Source: Thermoactinomyces vulgaris
GTDB taxonomy: Bacteria; Bacillota; Bacilli; Thermoactinomycetales; Thermoactinomycetaceae
Assembly (NCBI RefSeq): GCF_003688725.1
Contig: NZ_REFP01000008.1
Span: forward strand, 1 to 64,000
Direction: 5' to 3'
Length of the DNA: 64,000 nucleotides
Made by a program: the position numbers and the translations under genes. Below the pieces are notes generated by a model. It saw only the letters and a list, made by a program, of their open reading frames with translations. It searched no databases and was not told the DNA's origin. Shown here one piece after another: positions 27,083 to 35,601 of the stretch. Numbering within the stretch: the first letter of the stretch is position 1; the number at the start of each line of letters is the position of its first letter.

Positions 27083-28024
27083 GTGCAGAAGATTTATTGG
27101 AAACAGGGACTTCAGTCCGGTTGGAAAACTTCTTTGGAGCTGGCGAAAGTGGTTTTTCCGATTGCTTTTTTTGTGCATATCGCCAAACATACTTCACTTT
27201 TGGCGTGGTTTGCCAACCTCCTTGCTCCGTTTATGTCCTTGTTCGGATTGAACGGGGAAGCGGCCATTCCGTTGGTGCTTGGAAATGTGCTGAATCTGTA
27301 TGCCGCTCTGGGAGCGATCGGAGCGTTGGATCTGACGGTGAAACAAGTGTTTATATTGGCGGTGATGTTGAGTTTTTCCCACAATATGTTCATTGAATCG
27401 GCCCTGTGCCGGAAAGTGGGGGTGGCGGTTTGGGTGCCTCTGGCGGTGCGCGGGGGGCTTGCCGCTTTATCGGGGATTTTGATCCATCTGTTCTGGCCGG
27501 GCGGAAACAGCAAAGCCTCTGTGAATTTGGCTTCTGGCGGGGAAACGGTTTATTCCGGATGGGATGAAATCATCGGATCGGCGTTTTGGACCGCCGCGAC
27601 GGGGGTTCTTCAATTTGCCGCCATTTTGATTCCGTTGACGTTGTTTTTGCAGGCGCTGAAAGATTTAAAAGTGTTGGACAAGATTGCGGTTTGGATTTCT
27701 CCCTTCTTAAAGCCGTTCGGCATTGCCAAAGAAGGTTCCATCACCATGGCAAGCGGTTTGCTGGCTGGTTTGTTTCTCGGGGCCGGATTGATTATCCAGC
27801 AAGCACAGGAACACAATTTGTCAAAACGGGACATTACGCTCATCATCATTTTCCTGGTCGCTTGTCATGCCGTGATTGAAGATACCGTCATTTTTATTCC
27901 TTTGGGAATCCCGGTCCAATATTTGCTGTTGATCCGCTTTGGCGCCGCGGTCCTGTTGACTTTGGCGGTGGCCAGATTTTGGCGGCGGCCCGCTGCCCGT
28001 TATGCAACGAGCCATCACGGGTGA
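27083..28024 (+). CDS. Membrane protein with two nucleoside-recognition (Gate) domains
   Basis: The 313-residue integral membrane protein has about eight hydrophobic segments and two related Gate-type halves. They start near residue 17 (SLELAKVVFPIAFFVH) and near 165 (SAFWTAATGVLQFAAILIPL). Matching pore-like stretches are LGNVLNLYAALGAIGAL and ASGLLAGLFLGAGLI. The Gate family includes nucleoside transporters and the spore maturation proteins SpmA/SpmB, but no substrate can be named here. The GTG start has GAAGGGGAC upstream. Its last 10 bases overlap the end of the convergent yolD-like gene. Confidence 0.78.
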   Translation: MQKIYWKQGLQSGWKTSLELAKVVFPIAFFVHIAKHTSLLAWFANLLAPFMSLFGLNGEAAIPLVLGNVLNLYAALGAIGALDLTVKQVFILAVMLSFSHNMFIESALCRKVGVAVWVPLAVRGGLAALSGILIHLFWPGGNSKASVNLASGGETVYSGWDEIIGSAFWTAATGVLQFAAILIPLTLFLQALKDLKVLDKIAVWISPFLKPFGIAKEGSITMASGLLAGLFLGAGLIIQQAQEHNLSKRDITLIIIFLVACHAVIEDTVIFIPLGIPVQYLLLIRFGAAVLLTLAVARFWRRPAARYATSHHG

Positions 28025-28365
28025 CCGGATACTTTTTGGACGCTGTAAATGGCGGAAAAAGGGATGATCTCCTCATAGCGGCCATTGGCTATTTTCATCC
28101 GGCGCTCCTGCGGATTCAGTTTTTCGACAAATCCGCACAGTTGACAGGGGCGCCGGTTTTTCACATAGCGGACCAAGACAGGGAAATCGCCGTGCAATGC
28201 CTCCAGAAGAATTTGGTTGATTTCTTCGAGCGCGTCTTCCGCCAGTTCAGGCGGGCTCCATTCTTCTTGCTTTTTTCGCCGGGCCAACAAGGCTTCGCGA
28301 TGCTCAGGCAGAAACATGCGGCTTCCTTCCCAAAGGAGATTTTTGCGGTTTAATACAGAGCTCAT
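28015..28365 (-). CDS. YolD-like protein
   Basis: The 116-residue protein belongs to the YolD-like family. It shows the characteristic N-terminal segment NLLWEGSRMFLPEHREAL (about residues 9-26) and a C-terminal beta region ending IIPFSAIYSVQ. YolD-like genes accompany Y-family polymerases of the UvrX/YqjW type in Bacillus and are induced by DNA damage. Here the ATG overlaps the polymerase stop by four bases, so translation is coupled. A role as polymerase accessory factor is inferred from this constant pairing. The stop codon overlaps the convergent Gate-protein gene. Confidence 0.85.
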   Translation of the reverse strand: MSSVLNRKNLLWEGSRMFLPEHREALLARRKKQEEWSPPELAEDALEEINQILLEALHGDFPVLVRYVKNRRPCQLCGFVEKLNPQERRMKIANGRYEEIIPFSAIYSVQKVSGHP

Positions 28366-29591
28366 CGATCATGACCTCCAATCTTTTGTGCCCGGCTGAG
28401 CGCTTGCCCGGCATGCGTCAGGGAGACGGCGCGCAAGATGGCTGTCGGGCCGAAGCGTTCCTTGATTTCGTCCATCACATAGCCGAGCTCCGTTTTTTTG
28501 TTCCGGTCTTCGAAAAGGCTGAGTTGCAGGGCTTGATCGGTTTGGAACCGGCTTAAGCTGACCCCCAGCGAACGGATCGGCTGTCCTTCCCAAAAACGCA
28601 AAAACAGTTGCCAGGCCGATTGAAAAACTTCCATGGTCTGATTGGTTGCTTCCGGGAGTTTGCATTGGCGGTGAAATCCCGACGGATTTTGAAAATCTCC
28701 CCCCCGGCATCCGACGCTGACCGTTTGGCCGAGAAGATGGTGACACCGGGTTCGGCGGCAGACCTCTTCACACAGTTCCAACAGGACGACCCGGATTTCT
28801 TCGGCGGTCCGGTAATCGCGGGGCAAGGTCATCTGATGGCCGATCGCTTTTTGGTGTTCGAAGGTGTCGGGAGAAACCGGGGACAAATCATGTCCGTTGG
28901 CGGTCATCCACAATACTTGCCCGGGGATCCCCCACCGTTTTTGCAGGCGTTTCAGCGGAAAGCGGGCGAGATCCCCGATGGTGCGAATCCCCATCTTGTT
29001 CAGGTGATGCCCCATCCGTTTGCCCACCCCGAACATGTTTTGCACCGGCAGGGGCCATAAATCGGTTTTCAATTTTTTTCGATCCAGCCAATAAATGCCT
29101 TCCTTGTTTTTCTTGGCAAAATTGTCGCAGGCCATTTTGCTGAGCACCTTGTTCGGCCCGATCCCGATCTGGGCATACAGGTGAAGTTCATCCTGGATGG
29201 TCTTTTGGATCTTGCGGGCAATGGTTTCGGGAGGGCCGAACAGCTTTTCACTTCCGTGGATTGAGATAAACTGTTCATCCACGGAGTAAGGTTCGACCAA
29301 ATCGCTGAAACGCTCCAGAATTTCTGTGATGCGCAGGGAAAATTCCAGATACAAACCCATGCGGGGACGGGCGACAACCAGATCCGGGCAACGTTTTTGC
29401 GCTTCTTGCAACGTGTCGGCATTTTGAATGCCATATTTTTTGGCAAGGGGACAAGCGGCCAAGATCACGCCGTGGCGCCGTTTGGGATCGCCGGAGACAA
29501 CCACCGGGCGGTTGCGCCATTCGGGATGAAGTGATTTTTCGATATTTGCATAAAAGGATTGCATGTCAACGAGAAAGATCACTTTTTCCAT
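28362..29591 (-). CDS. Y-family DNA polymerase (UvrX/YqjW type)
   Basis: The 409-residue translesion polymerase has the catalytic acids Asp9 (FLVDMQSFYANIE) and Asp105-Glu106 (YSVDEQFISIHG). GIGPNKVLSKMACD and GVGKRMGHHLNKMGI, the helix-hairpin-helix region, follow. A sliding-clamp binding motif QLSLF lies at about 356-360. The pairing with YolD marks it as the UvrX/YqjW branch rather than DinB. The ATG at 29591 has AGGGGAGG ahead of it. The upstream frame extends to 29609 but lacks a site. Two LexA-like boxes and a TATAAT lie just upstream, so SOS control is likely. Confidence 0.93.
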   Translation of the reverse strand: MEKVIFLVDMQSFYANIEKSLHPEWRNRPVVVSGDPKRRHGVILAACPLAKKYGIQNADTLQEAQKRCPDLVVARPRMGLYLEFSLRITEILERFSDLVEPYSVDEQFISIHGSEKLFGPPETIARKIQKTIQDELHLYAQIGIGPNKVLSKMACDNFAKKNKEGIYWLDRKKLKTDLWPLPVQNMFGVGKRMGHHLNKMGIRTIGDLARFPLKRLQKRWGIPGQVLWMTANGHDLSPVSPDTFEHQKAIGHQMTLPRDYRTAEEIRVVLLELCEEVCRRTRCHHLLGQTVSVGCRGGDFQNPSGFHRQCKLPEATNQTMEVFQSAWQLFLRFWEGQPIRSLGVSLSRFQTDQALQLSLFEDRNKKTELGYVMDEIKERFGPTAILRAVSLTHAGQALSRAQKIGGHDR

Positions 29592-29613
29592 GCTTTTACC
29601 TCCCCTCAAAACG

Positions 29614-29660
29614 CGAACAAACGATCGGGTTTGTTCTCATTATATGCGAACATGCATTCT
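29614..29660 (-). promoter_or_regulatory. LexA boxes and promoter of the SOS polymerase operon
   Basis: The Bacillus LexA consensus is CGAAC-N4-GTTCG. CGAACAAACGATCG (29614-29627) has one mismatch and CGAACATGCATTCT (29647-29660) has two. A perfect minus-strand TATAAT lies between them at 29644-29639, so the second box covers the region between -35 and -10 and the first lies near the start of transcription. Confidence 0.75.
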
Positions 29661-29770
29661 TTTTATACCTCAAAATATTTCCAGCGCGTGTCCCGGTTCT
29701 TTACGACCGAATATTCAGACGCTATGATGGGAGTAAGCATGTTCCATTCATGAAACGGGGGAGAAGAAAG

Positions 29771-31378
29771 ATGAAAGGGACGGTGATTTTTCACCATGGA
29801 CACATTCGTCCGGCTACCGGCGCTTCCTCTGTGGAAGCCGTGGTGGTGCGGGACGGGCGGATTGCGGCCATCGGCGAAAATGATTCCATTCTTCTGGAGT
29901 ACGGGCGTCCGGATGTGAAGAAGGTGGATCTGGAAGGCGGCTACATTTATCCGGGACTGGCCGACAGCCATGTGCATTTGTCGGGGGTCGGGCAAAAAAG
30001 GCGGTGGATGGATGTGAGTTTCTGCCGTTCCAAAGAAGAACTGTTGCAAGCCATCCGTACCCGGGCCGGGTCGTTAAAACCGCGGCAATGGATCTTGGGA
30101 ATGGGATGGGATGAAAATCAAATGCAAGGCGAAATCCCGACATTGGAAGAGCTGGATGAAGCAAGCGGGGATCATCCCCTTTTTCTGATCCGCATCTGCC
30201 ATCATGCCGGTCTGGTCAACCGCCTGGCTTACCAAATGGCCGGAATCCGGGAAGGGGAAAAAGATCCGGAGCAGGGAAAATGGGGACGGGATGAAAAGGG
30301 ACGGTTGAACGGACGGGTTTATGAAAATGCCACCCGGTTTTTTTATGATGTCCAACCGAAACCGGATTACACGGAAAAAAAGGAAACCATCCGCCTGGCG
30401 ATGCAAGAGGCGTTGGCTTGCGGGTTGACCGCCGTCCATACCGAAGATCTGCGTTATGTCGAAAGTTTGTCCGAGTTGATCCGGATATACCGGGAGCTTA
30501 GGGAAGAAGGCGTGTGGTTGCGGACTCATCAATTAATTTATCATCCTTATTTGGAAGAGCTGAAAGAAAGTTCGTGGAATGCCGGGGATGGGGACGAGTG
30601 GTTCCGGATCGGGGCGATGAAAATTTTTGCGGACGGATCGTTGGGAGGAAAGACGGCACTTCTTTCCAGACCGTACCGGGATGAACCGGATCATTACGGG
30701 CTTTTGATTCACGAACCGGGAGAATTGATCCGGTTGACGCAAACGGCAGCGGAACAACGGATGCCGGTGGCAGCTCACGCCATTGGCGATCAAGCCGCCG
30801 AATATGTGTTGAAGGCCATGCAGTCCTGTCCGGTGGTTCCCGGCAAAACAGGCCACACGCTTCGCCATCGGCTCATTCACGGACAATTTTTGCGGCCGGA
30901 TCTCATTTCGAAACTGAAAACCATGCCGGTGGCTGTGGACATCCAGCCCCGGTTTGTGGCCAGCGATTTTCCCTGGGTGTTGGACCGCGTCGAAGAAGAT
31001 TTGATGGCGTGTGCTTATGCCTGGAAAACATTGCTTCAATCCGGTGTTCACCTGGCAGGCGGAAGCGATGCGCCGATCGAGCCGCTTCATCCCGTGTGGG
31101 GACTTCATGCGGCGGTCACCCGGCGGTCACCGGAAGAAGATCATCCGGGCTATTTCCCCCGGCAGAAACTGAGCTTGACCGAAGCTTTAGCCTTATTTTC
31201 TAAAGGTAGTGCTTATGCAGCCGGGGAGGAAAAAGAGCGGGGACGCCTGCAGGTTGGTTATTATGCAGATATGACGGTTTATGACCGGGATTTGTTTGCC
31301 ACAGATCCCGGGGAGTGGGGAAAGACGAAGACGCGAATGACCATTGTCAACGGGCAAGTGGCATACCGGCAAACCTGA
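29771..31378 (+). CDS. Amidohydrolase family protein, YtcJ-like
   Basis: The 535-residue protein is an amidohydrolase of the YtcJ/amidohydro_3 type. The first metal motif HVHLSGVG (near residue 68) follows the typical GGYIYPGLADSHVH. AHAIGDQA near 335 and GGSDAPIEPLHP near 435 complete the metal and substrate site. The C-terminal ALALFSKGSAYA...GYYADMTVYDRD is the usual return to the N-terminal beta sandwich. Substrates of this group are mostly unknown. The ATG at 29771 is chosen over an open frame that begins 240 bases earlier, because GGGGGAGAAG lies just before it. Confidence 0.87.
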   Translation: MKGTVIFHHGHIRPATGASSVEAVVVRDGRIAAIGENDSILLEYGRPDVKKVDLEGGYIYPGLADSHVHLSGVGQKRRWMDVSFCRSKEELLQAIRTRAGSLKPRQWILGMGWDENQMQGEIPTLEELDEASGDHPLFLIRICHHAGLVNRLAYQMAGIREGEKDPEQGKWGRDEKGRLNGRVYENATRFFYDVQPKPDYTEKKETIRLAMQEALACGLTAVHTEDLRYVESLSELIRIYRELREEGVWLRTHQLIYHPYLEELKESSWNAGDGDEWFRIGAMKIFADGSLGGKTALLSRPYRDEPDHYGLLIHEPGELIRLTQTAAEQRMPVAAHAIGDQAAEYVLKAMQSCPVVPGKTGHTLRHRLIHGQFLRPDLISKLKTMPVAVDIQPRFVASDFPWVLDRVEEDLMACAYAWKTLLQSGVHLAGGSDAPIEPLHPVWGLHAAVTRRSPEEDHPGYFPRQKLSLTEALALFSKGSAYAAGEEKERGRLQVGYYADMTVYDRDLFATDPGEWGKTKTRMTIVNGQVAYRQT

Positions 31379-31395
31379 ACGGATGGCAAAGAAGA

Positions 31396-31434
31396 AGGCG
31401 GTGTCACCCATCTGCTGGTGACGCCGCCTTTTCG
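31396..31434. terminator. Bidirectional terminator
   Basis: AAGGCGGTGTCACC and GGTGACGCCGCCTT make a hairpin with one mismatch. A TTTT flank lies on the right, and the hairpin sits between the convergent amidohydrolase and proline dehydrogenase genes. Confidence 0.82.
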
Positions 31435-31436
31435 GC

Positions 31437-32357
31437 TCAGGAGGATTTCCGGTTGAAAACGTCTTTGAAGATCAGATTCAGATTTTGCGGGCGTTCGGCC
31501 AACCGGCGCATGTAATAGCCGAACCAGTCATGGCCAAAGGGCATGTAAGTGGTCATCCGGTATCCCTCTTTGGCCAAATCATATTGCATCTCTTGCCGGA
31601 ATCCATAGAGCATTTGAAACTCAAACCGGTCCGTCGGGATCCCGTTTTCGGCGACGAACTTTTTCAGTTCGCCGATGATCCGGTGATCATGCGTGGCAAT
31701 GGAAGTGAAAGCCGGTCCGGTCAGTCTTTTCTTGGCCAGTTTCAAAAAGTTCCGGTCAATATCCTCTTTGGATTGAAAGGCGACATCCGGACTTTCTTTA
31801 TACGCTCCTTTGACGATCCGGAGGCGGACATCCCGGAGTTCATCCGTCACTTCTTCCGCGCATCGCAAATAGCTTTGGATCACGGTTCCCACATTGTTAT
31901 AGTCTTTCAGCAATGTTTTTAAAACGTCGATGGTCGGTTGGAAGTGAATGTAGTCTTCCATGTCAATGTTGATGAAAATGTCGTATCGGGCGGCGATGTC
32001 CAGGATCTCTTTCATGTTTCCAATGCAAAAGTCCTGATCGATGTCCAGCCCCAACTGGGTCAATTTGACCGAGACATGGCAATCCAGATTTTCTTCATTG
32101 ATTTTATTGAGCATCGCGATGATTTGGTTTTTGGCTTGGATGGATTCTTCTTTGTGAAAGACAAATTCCCCCAGGTTATCTACCGTACAGCTGATGCCTT
32201 GTTGATTCATCTTTTTGATGGTGCGTGTGACGCTTTCAATGTCCGTGCCGGCCACAAACCGTTCGGCCCCCAAGCGAAATCCCCATTTCCGGGCGCTTTG
32301 GTTTAAAAATTTATTGGTAGATAAACGGATGAAAAAATTACGCAACAATTTCTGCAC
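31437..32357 (-). CDS. putB: Proline dehydrogenase
   Basis: This FAD enzyme oxidises proline to pyrroline-5-carboxylate. The 306-residue single-domain form is the Bacillus type (FadM/PutB/YusM). Family motifs are VDNLGEF near residue 40, SVKLTQLGLDID near 90, NIDMEDY near 128, RIVKGAYKE near 190 and EFQMLYGFR near 258. The GTG at 32357 is chosen because it gives the usual N-terminus (QKLLRNFF) and has AAAGGG upstream. An ATG at 32375 and a TTG at 32396 in the same frame are alternatives, and the last would overlap the P5C dehydrogenase stop. It is the second gene of a proline-degradation operon. Confidence 0.92.
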   Translation of the reverse strand: MQKLLRNFFIRLSTNKFLNQSARKWGFRLGAERFVAGTDIESVTRTIKKMNQQGISCTVDNLGEFVFHKEESIQAKNQIIAMLNKINEENLDCHVSVKLTQLGLDIDQDFCIGNMKEILDIAARYDIFINIDMEDYIHFQPTIDVLKTLLKDYNNVGTVIQSYLRCAEEVTDELRDVRLRIVKGAYKESPDVAFQSKEDIDRNFLKLAKKRLTGPAFTSIATHDHRIIGELKKFVAENGIPTDRFEFQMLYGFRQEMQYDLAKEGYRMTTYMPFGHDWFGYYMRRLAERPQNLNLIFKDVFNRKSS

Positions 32358-32392
32358 AGCCCCCATCCCTTTCATCTGTTTCCGATCTGCGA

Positions 32393-33940
32393 TCAATACG
32401 TTTCGGAAACCGTTTTTGCTTCCATGAATAATTTCAGGTGGTCAGGGCCTCCTGCTTTGGAATCGGTACCGGACATTTTGAATCCGCCGAAAGGCTGATA
32501 ACCGACAATGGCCGCGGTGCATCCTCTGTTAAAGTAAAGGTTTCCGACATGGAATTCATATCTTGCCCGTTCCAGATGTTCCCGGTTATTCGAAATCACG
32601 GCTCCGGTCAAACCGTATTCCGTGTTGTTTGCGATTTCCAGCATTTCATCAAAATCACGGGCTTTGGTGAACGCAACCACCGGGCCGAAAATTTCTTCCT
32701 GCATGATGCGGGCTTTGGGATCCACATCTTTGAAGATTGTCGGGTGGACGAAATATCCTTTGGAATCATCCGTTTGTCCGCCGTAGACAAGGGTTCCTTC
32801 GGTTTTGCCGATTTCAATGTAGCTTTTGATTTTGTCAAATTGTTTTTGATTGATCACGGCACCCATGTACACATCTTCTTCCGCCGGATTTCCCACTGTC
32901 AACGCTTTGGTGCGCTGAACCGTTTTTTCGATCACTTCGTCGTAAACATCCTCATGAACCACGACCCGGGAGCAGGCGGAACATTTTTGTCCGGAGAATC
33001 CGAAGGCAGAATAGACGATGGCATCGGCAGCCAATTCCAAGTCTGCATCTTTGTCCACGATGATCGTGTCCTTGCCTCCCATTTCCGCAATCACCCGTTT
33101 CAGGTGGGTCTGACCTTCCTGCACCTTGGCAGCGCGTTCATAGATGCGGACACCGGTGGCTCTGGAACCGGTAAAGTTGATGAAGTGTGTGTCTTTATGG
33201 TCAACCAGATAGTCCCCGATTTCCGCGGGATCTCCCGGGACAAAGTTGAGCACGCCTTTGGGGAGACCGGCTTCTTCCAAAATTTCCACGACTTTGTAAG
33301 CGACGACGGGGGTGTTTTCCGACGGTTTCATCAGAACCGGGTTTCCGGCAACGATGGGGGCGACGGTCGTTCCGCATACAATGGCAAAGGCGAAGTTCCA
33401 CGGCGGAATCGTGACGCCCGGTCCCATCGGCTGGTAAAACAAGGTGTTTTGTTCAATGGGACGGCTGTTTACTTTTTCCCCTTTGGCAATTTCCAGCATT
33501 TGTCTTCCGTAGTATTCCAAAAAGTCAATGCCTTCGGCCGTATCCGCATCGGCTTGATCCCAGGGTTTTCCGGCATCGTAGACGAGCCATGCGGAAATTT
33601 CATGCTTTTTGCGACGGGTGATGGCAGCGGCCTTAAAGAGCACGTTGGCGCGGGCTTCCGGGGACATTTTCCGCCAAATTTTAAAGGCTTCGTTCGCTGC
33701 TTCAAATGCCTGGTCAATGTGTTTTTTGGTTGCTTTTGAAACCTTTCCGATCACTTGATCTTTGTTGGCGGGGTTGACGGAAACCAATTTATCTTCGGTG
33801 TAAATCCGTTCGCCGTTGATGACCAGCGGATATTCTTTTCCAAGTTCACTGCGGACTTTTTGCAAAGCTTTTTCAAATGCCTCGCGATTAGCCGGATCCT
33901 TGAAATCGGTAAAAGGTTCATGTTTGTAAGGGACAACCAT
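32393..33940 (-). CDS. rocA: 1-pyrroline-5-carboxylate dehydrogenase
   Basis: The 515-residue NAD-dependent aldehyde dehydrogenase turns glutamate semialdehyde into glutamate. At this length it matches Bacillus RocA/PutC. The catalytic cysteine lies in [13 protein letters not shown] near residue 317, and the general base Glu lies in AEMGGKDTI near 283. GSRATGVRI is the NAD-binding turn. AAGGAGG precedes the ATG. It is the first gene of the proline operon. A perfect sigma-54 promoter lies about 80 bases upstream, and a divergent RocR-like activator gene follows it. Confidence 0.95.
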   Translation of the reverse strand: MVVPYKHEPFTDFKDPANREAFEKALQKVRSELGKEYPLVINGERIYTEDKLVSVNPANKDQVIGKVSKATKKHIDQAFEAANEAFKIWRKMSPEARANVLFKAAAITRRKKHEISAWLVYDAGKPWDQADADTAEGIDFLEYYGRQMLEIAKGEKVNSRPIEQNTLFYQPMGPGVTIPPWNFAFAIVCGTTVAPIVAGNPVLMKPSENTPVVAYKVVEILEEAGLPKGVLNFVPGDPAEIGDYLVDHKDTHFINFTGSRATGVRIYERAAKVQEGQTHLKRVIAEMGGKDTIIVDKDADLELAADAIVYSAFGFSGQKCSACSRVVVHEDVYDEVIEKTVQRTKALTVGNPAEEDVYMGAVINQKQFDKIKSYIEIGKTEGTLVYGGQTDDSKGYFVHPTIFKDVDPKARIMQEEIFGPVVAFTKARDFDEMLEIANNTEYGLTGAVISNNREHLERARYEFHVGNLYFNRGCTAAIVGYQPFGGFKMSGTDSKAGGPDHLKLFMEAKTVSETY

Positions 33941-34018
33941 GAGAAAACCTCCTTTAAAAGATCAATGATTTTAAAAATGAATCAATGACTCAAGAAAAAA
34001 TGCTTTGCCCTTTTTCTA

Positions 34019-34034
34019 TGCAAGGAATGTGCCA
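34019..34034 (-). promoter_or_regulatory. Sigma-54 (-24/-12) promoter of the proline operon
   Basis: The minus strand reads TGGCACATTCCTTGCA, a full match to the TGGCAC-N5-TTGCA consensus of SigL/RpoN promoters. It points to rocA and lies between it and the divergent sigma-54 activator gene. Confidence 0.93.
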
Positions 34035-34063
34035 ACAAAATGAAACCGGTTTAATCATGTTGT

Positions 34064-34092
34064 TTTCATTTGTCTGGAAGCGATTTCATTTG
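34064..34092. promoter_or_regulatory. Candidate activator sites, two TTTCATTTG repeats
   Basis: TTTCATTTG occurs at 34064-34072 and again at 34084-34092, 20 bases apart, which is about two helical turns. They stand 30-60 bases upstream of the -24 element of rocA, where an enhancer-binding protein could bind. The assignment is an inference. Confidence 0.45.
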
Positions 34093-34198
34093 CTGATAAT
34101 CTTGTTAATGTGTAAAATATTATTAACAATATTGTAAACAGGGTTAACACCTGCTTACAGTCGGATTCATCCACATTGAGCCGAAAGGGGCGGGGAAA

Positions 34199-35578
34199 GT
34201 GACAAATCCTCATCACTTTTATTTGCAGGCGGTGTTGTCGACGGAAGATGATGCGATTACGATTGTGGATAAAAAGATGAATGTGATTTTTTGGAATGAA
34301 GCGGCGGAAGAGACTTACAACATTAAAAAAGAGGAGATCCTGGGCAAAAAAATCACGGATTTCTTTTTCCATGACGATTTAATGGTTTTGAAGGTCCTGA
34401 AAACAAAGAAAAAAGTGAAAAATAAATATCATCGCCCTCGCCATGACAAACATGTTGTCATCAATACCAGCCCCATTTTTGACGGGAACAGGGAATTGAT
34501 TGGAGCGGTGTCGGTCGAACGGGACATCACCCAGTTGGTGAAATTGAATGAAAACCTGATCACGACATCCCGGGAGCTGCAGGAATTGAGGCAACGCGTT
34601 CACACGGATCAGGAGATCCTTCCCTTTTCCAAATTGATCGGAAAAAGCAAAGCCCTCCGAAAAACGATCGCAATTGCCAATAAAAGTGCCAAAGCGGACG
34701 CAACCACATTGATTCTGGGGGAAAGCGGAACCGGGAAAGAAATTTGCGCCCGGGCCATCCACGAAGCCAGCGCACGGAGAAAAGGGCCGTTTATCCCCGT
34801 GAATTGCGGGGCGATTCCACACGCTTTGTTTGAAAGTGAATTGTTCGGGTATGAAGGCGGTTCCTTCACCGGGGCACAGAAAAAAGGAAAACCCGGAAAA
34901 ATTGAAATGGCCCACGGCGGCACCCTGTTTTTGGATGAAGTGGGAGAGCTTCCGTTGGAGATGCAGGTGAAGTTGCTCCGGGTGTTGCAAGAGCAAGTCC
35001 TTTACCGCATCGGGGATTCCAAGGGGAGAAAAGTGGATGTCCGGTTTATCGCCGCGACCAATCAGGATCTTAACAAGCTGATGGAAGAAAAAAAATTCCG
35101 TTCCGATTTGTATTACCGGTTAAACGTCATTCAGCTGACCATGCCTCCCTTAAGAGAGCGGGTGGAGGATATCCCCCTGTTGGCGCAATATTTTTTGGAG
35201 CAATTTGCCAGCCGGTATCAAGTGCCGGTTCCCGAAATCCAGCCGGATGCCATGCCGGTTTTGCTTCAGCATCCATGGCCGGGAAATGTGCGGGAACTGC
35301 GCAATCTGATGGAACGGGTCGTGATCCTGTCGGAAAAACCGGTGATCCAAAAAGAAGATTTGGTCAGCTTTTTTCAACATCCGGATGCCCCGTCTTTTTC
35401 GGAGCGTGGTGCGGAAAACCCCCGCAGCTTGTCCGGTGAAAAAGATCACATGGAGAAACAGTTGATTGAACAGGCATTAAAAGAGACGGCCGGCAACAAA
35501 TCCCAAGCTGCCAGAAAATTAAGGATATCCCGGGTGACACTCTACAAAAAGCTGAAAAAATACCAGATCCGTCTGTAG
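34199..35578 (+). CDS. Sigma-54-dependent transcriptional activator, RocR-like
   Basis: The 459-residue protein has a PAS sensor at about residues 8-118. An AAA+ domain follows at about 143-375 with Walker A GESGTGKE, the sigma-54 contact loop GSFTGA (the usual GAFTGA with Ser for Ala) and Walker B GGTLFLDEVGE. A Fis-type helix-turn-helix makes up the last 45 residues (NKSQAARKLRISRVTLYKKL). It is divergent from rocA-putB, which has a perfect -24/-12 promoter, so it most likely activates proline use. Bacillus RocR and PutR-like functions suggest ornithine or proline as signal. The GTG start at 34199 has AAAGGGGCGGGG upstream. Confidence 0.92.
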   Translation: MTNPHHFYLQAVLSTEDDAITIVDKKMNVIFWNEAAEETYNIKKEEILGKKITDFFFHDDLMVLKVLKTKKKVKNKYHRPRHDKHVVINTSPIFDGNRELIGAVSVERDITQLVKLNENLITTSRELQELRQRVHTDQEILPFSKLIGKSKALRKTIAIANKSAKADATTLILGESGTGKEICARAIHEASARRKGPFIPVNCGAIPHALFESELFGYEGGSFTGAQKKGKPGKIEMAHGGTLFLDEVGELPLEMQVKLLRVLQEQVLYRIGDSKGRKVDVRFIAATNQDLNKLMEEKKFRSDLYYRLNVIQLTMPPLRERVEDIPLLAQYFLEQFASRYQVPVPEIQPDAMPVLLQHPWPGNVRELRNLMERVVILSEKPVIQKEDLVSFFQHPDAPSFSERGAENPRSLSGEKDHMEKQLIEQALKETAGNKSQAARKLRISRVTLYKKLKKYQIRL

Positions 35579-35601
35579 AGCCGGCCGTCCCGGTCCCCGG
35601 T

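Noticed and set aside
32438-33739. Plus-strand open frame of 433 codons opposite rocA
   Set aside because: rocA is intact and highly conserved. The opposite frame is open because of codon bias, and its product is rich in Phe, His and Gly without any family.
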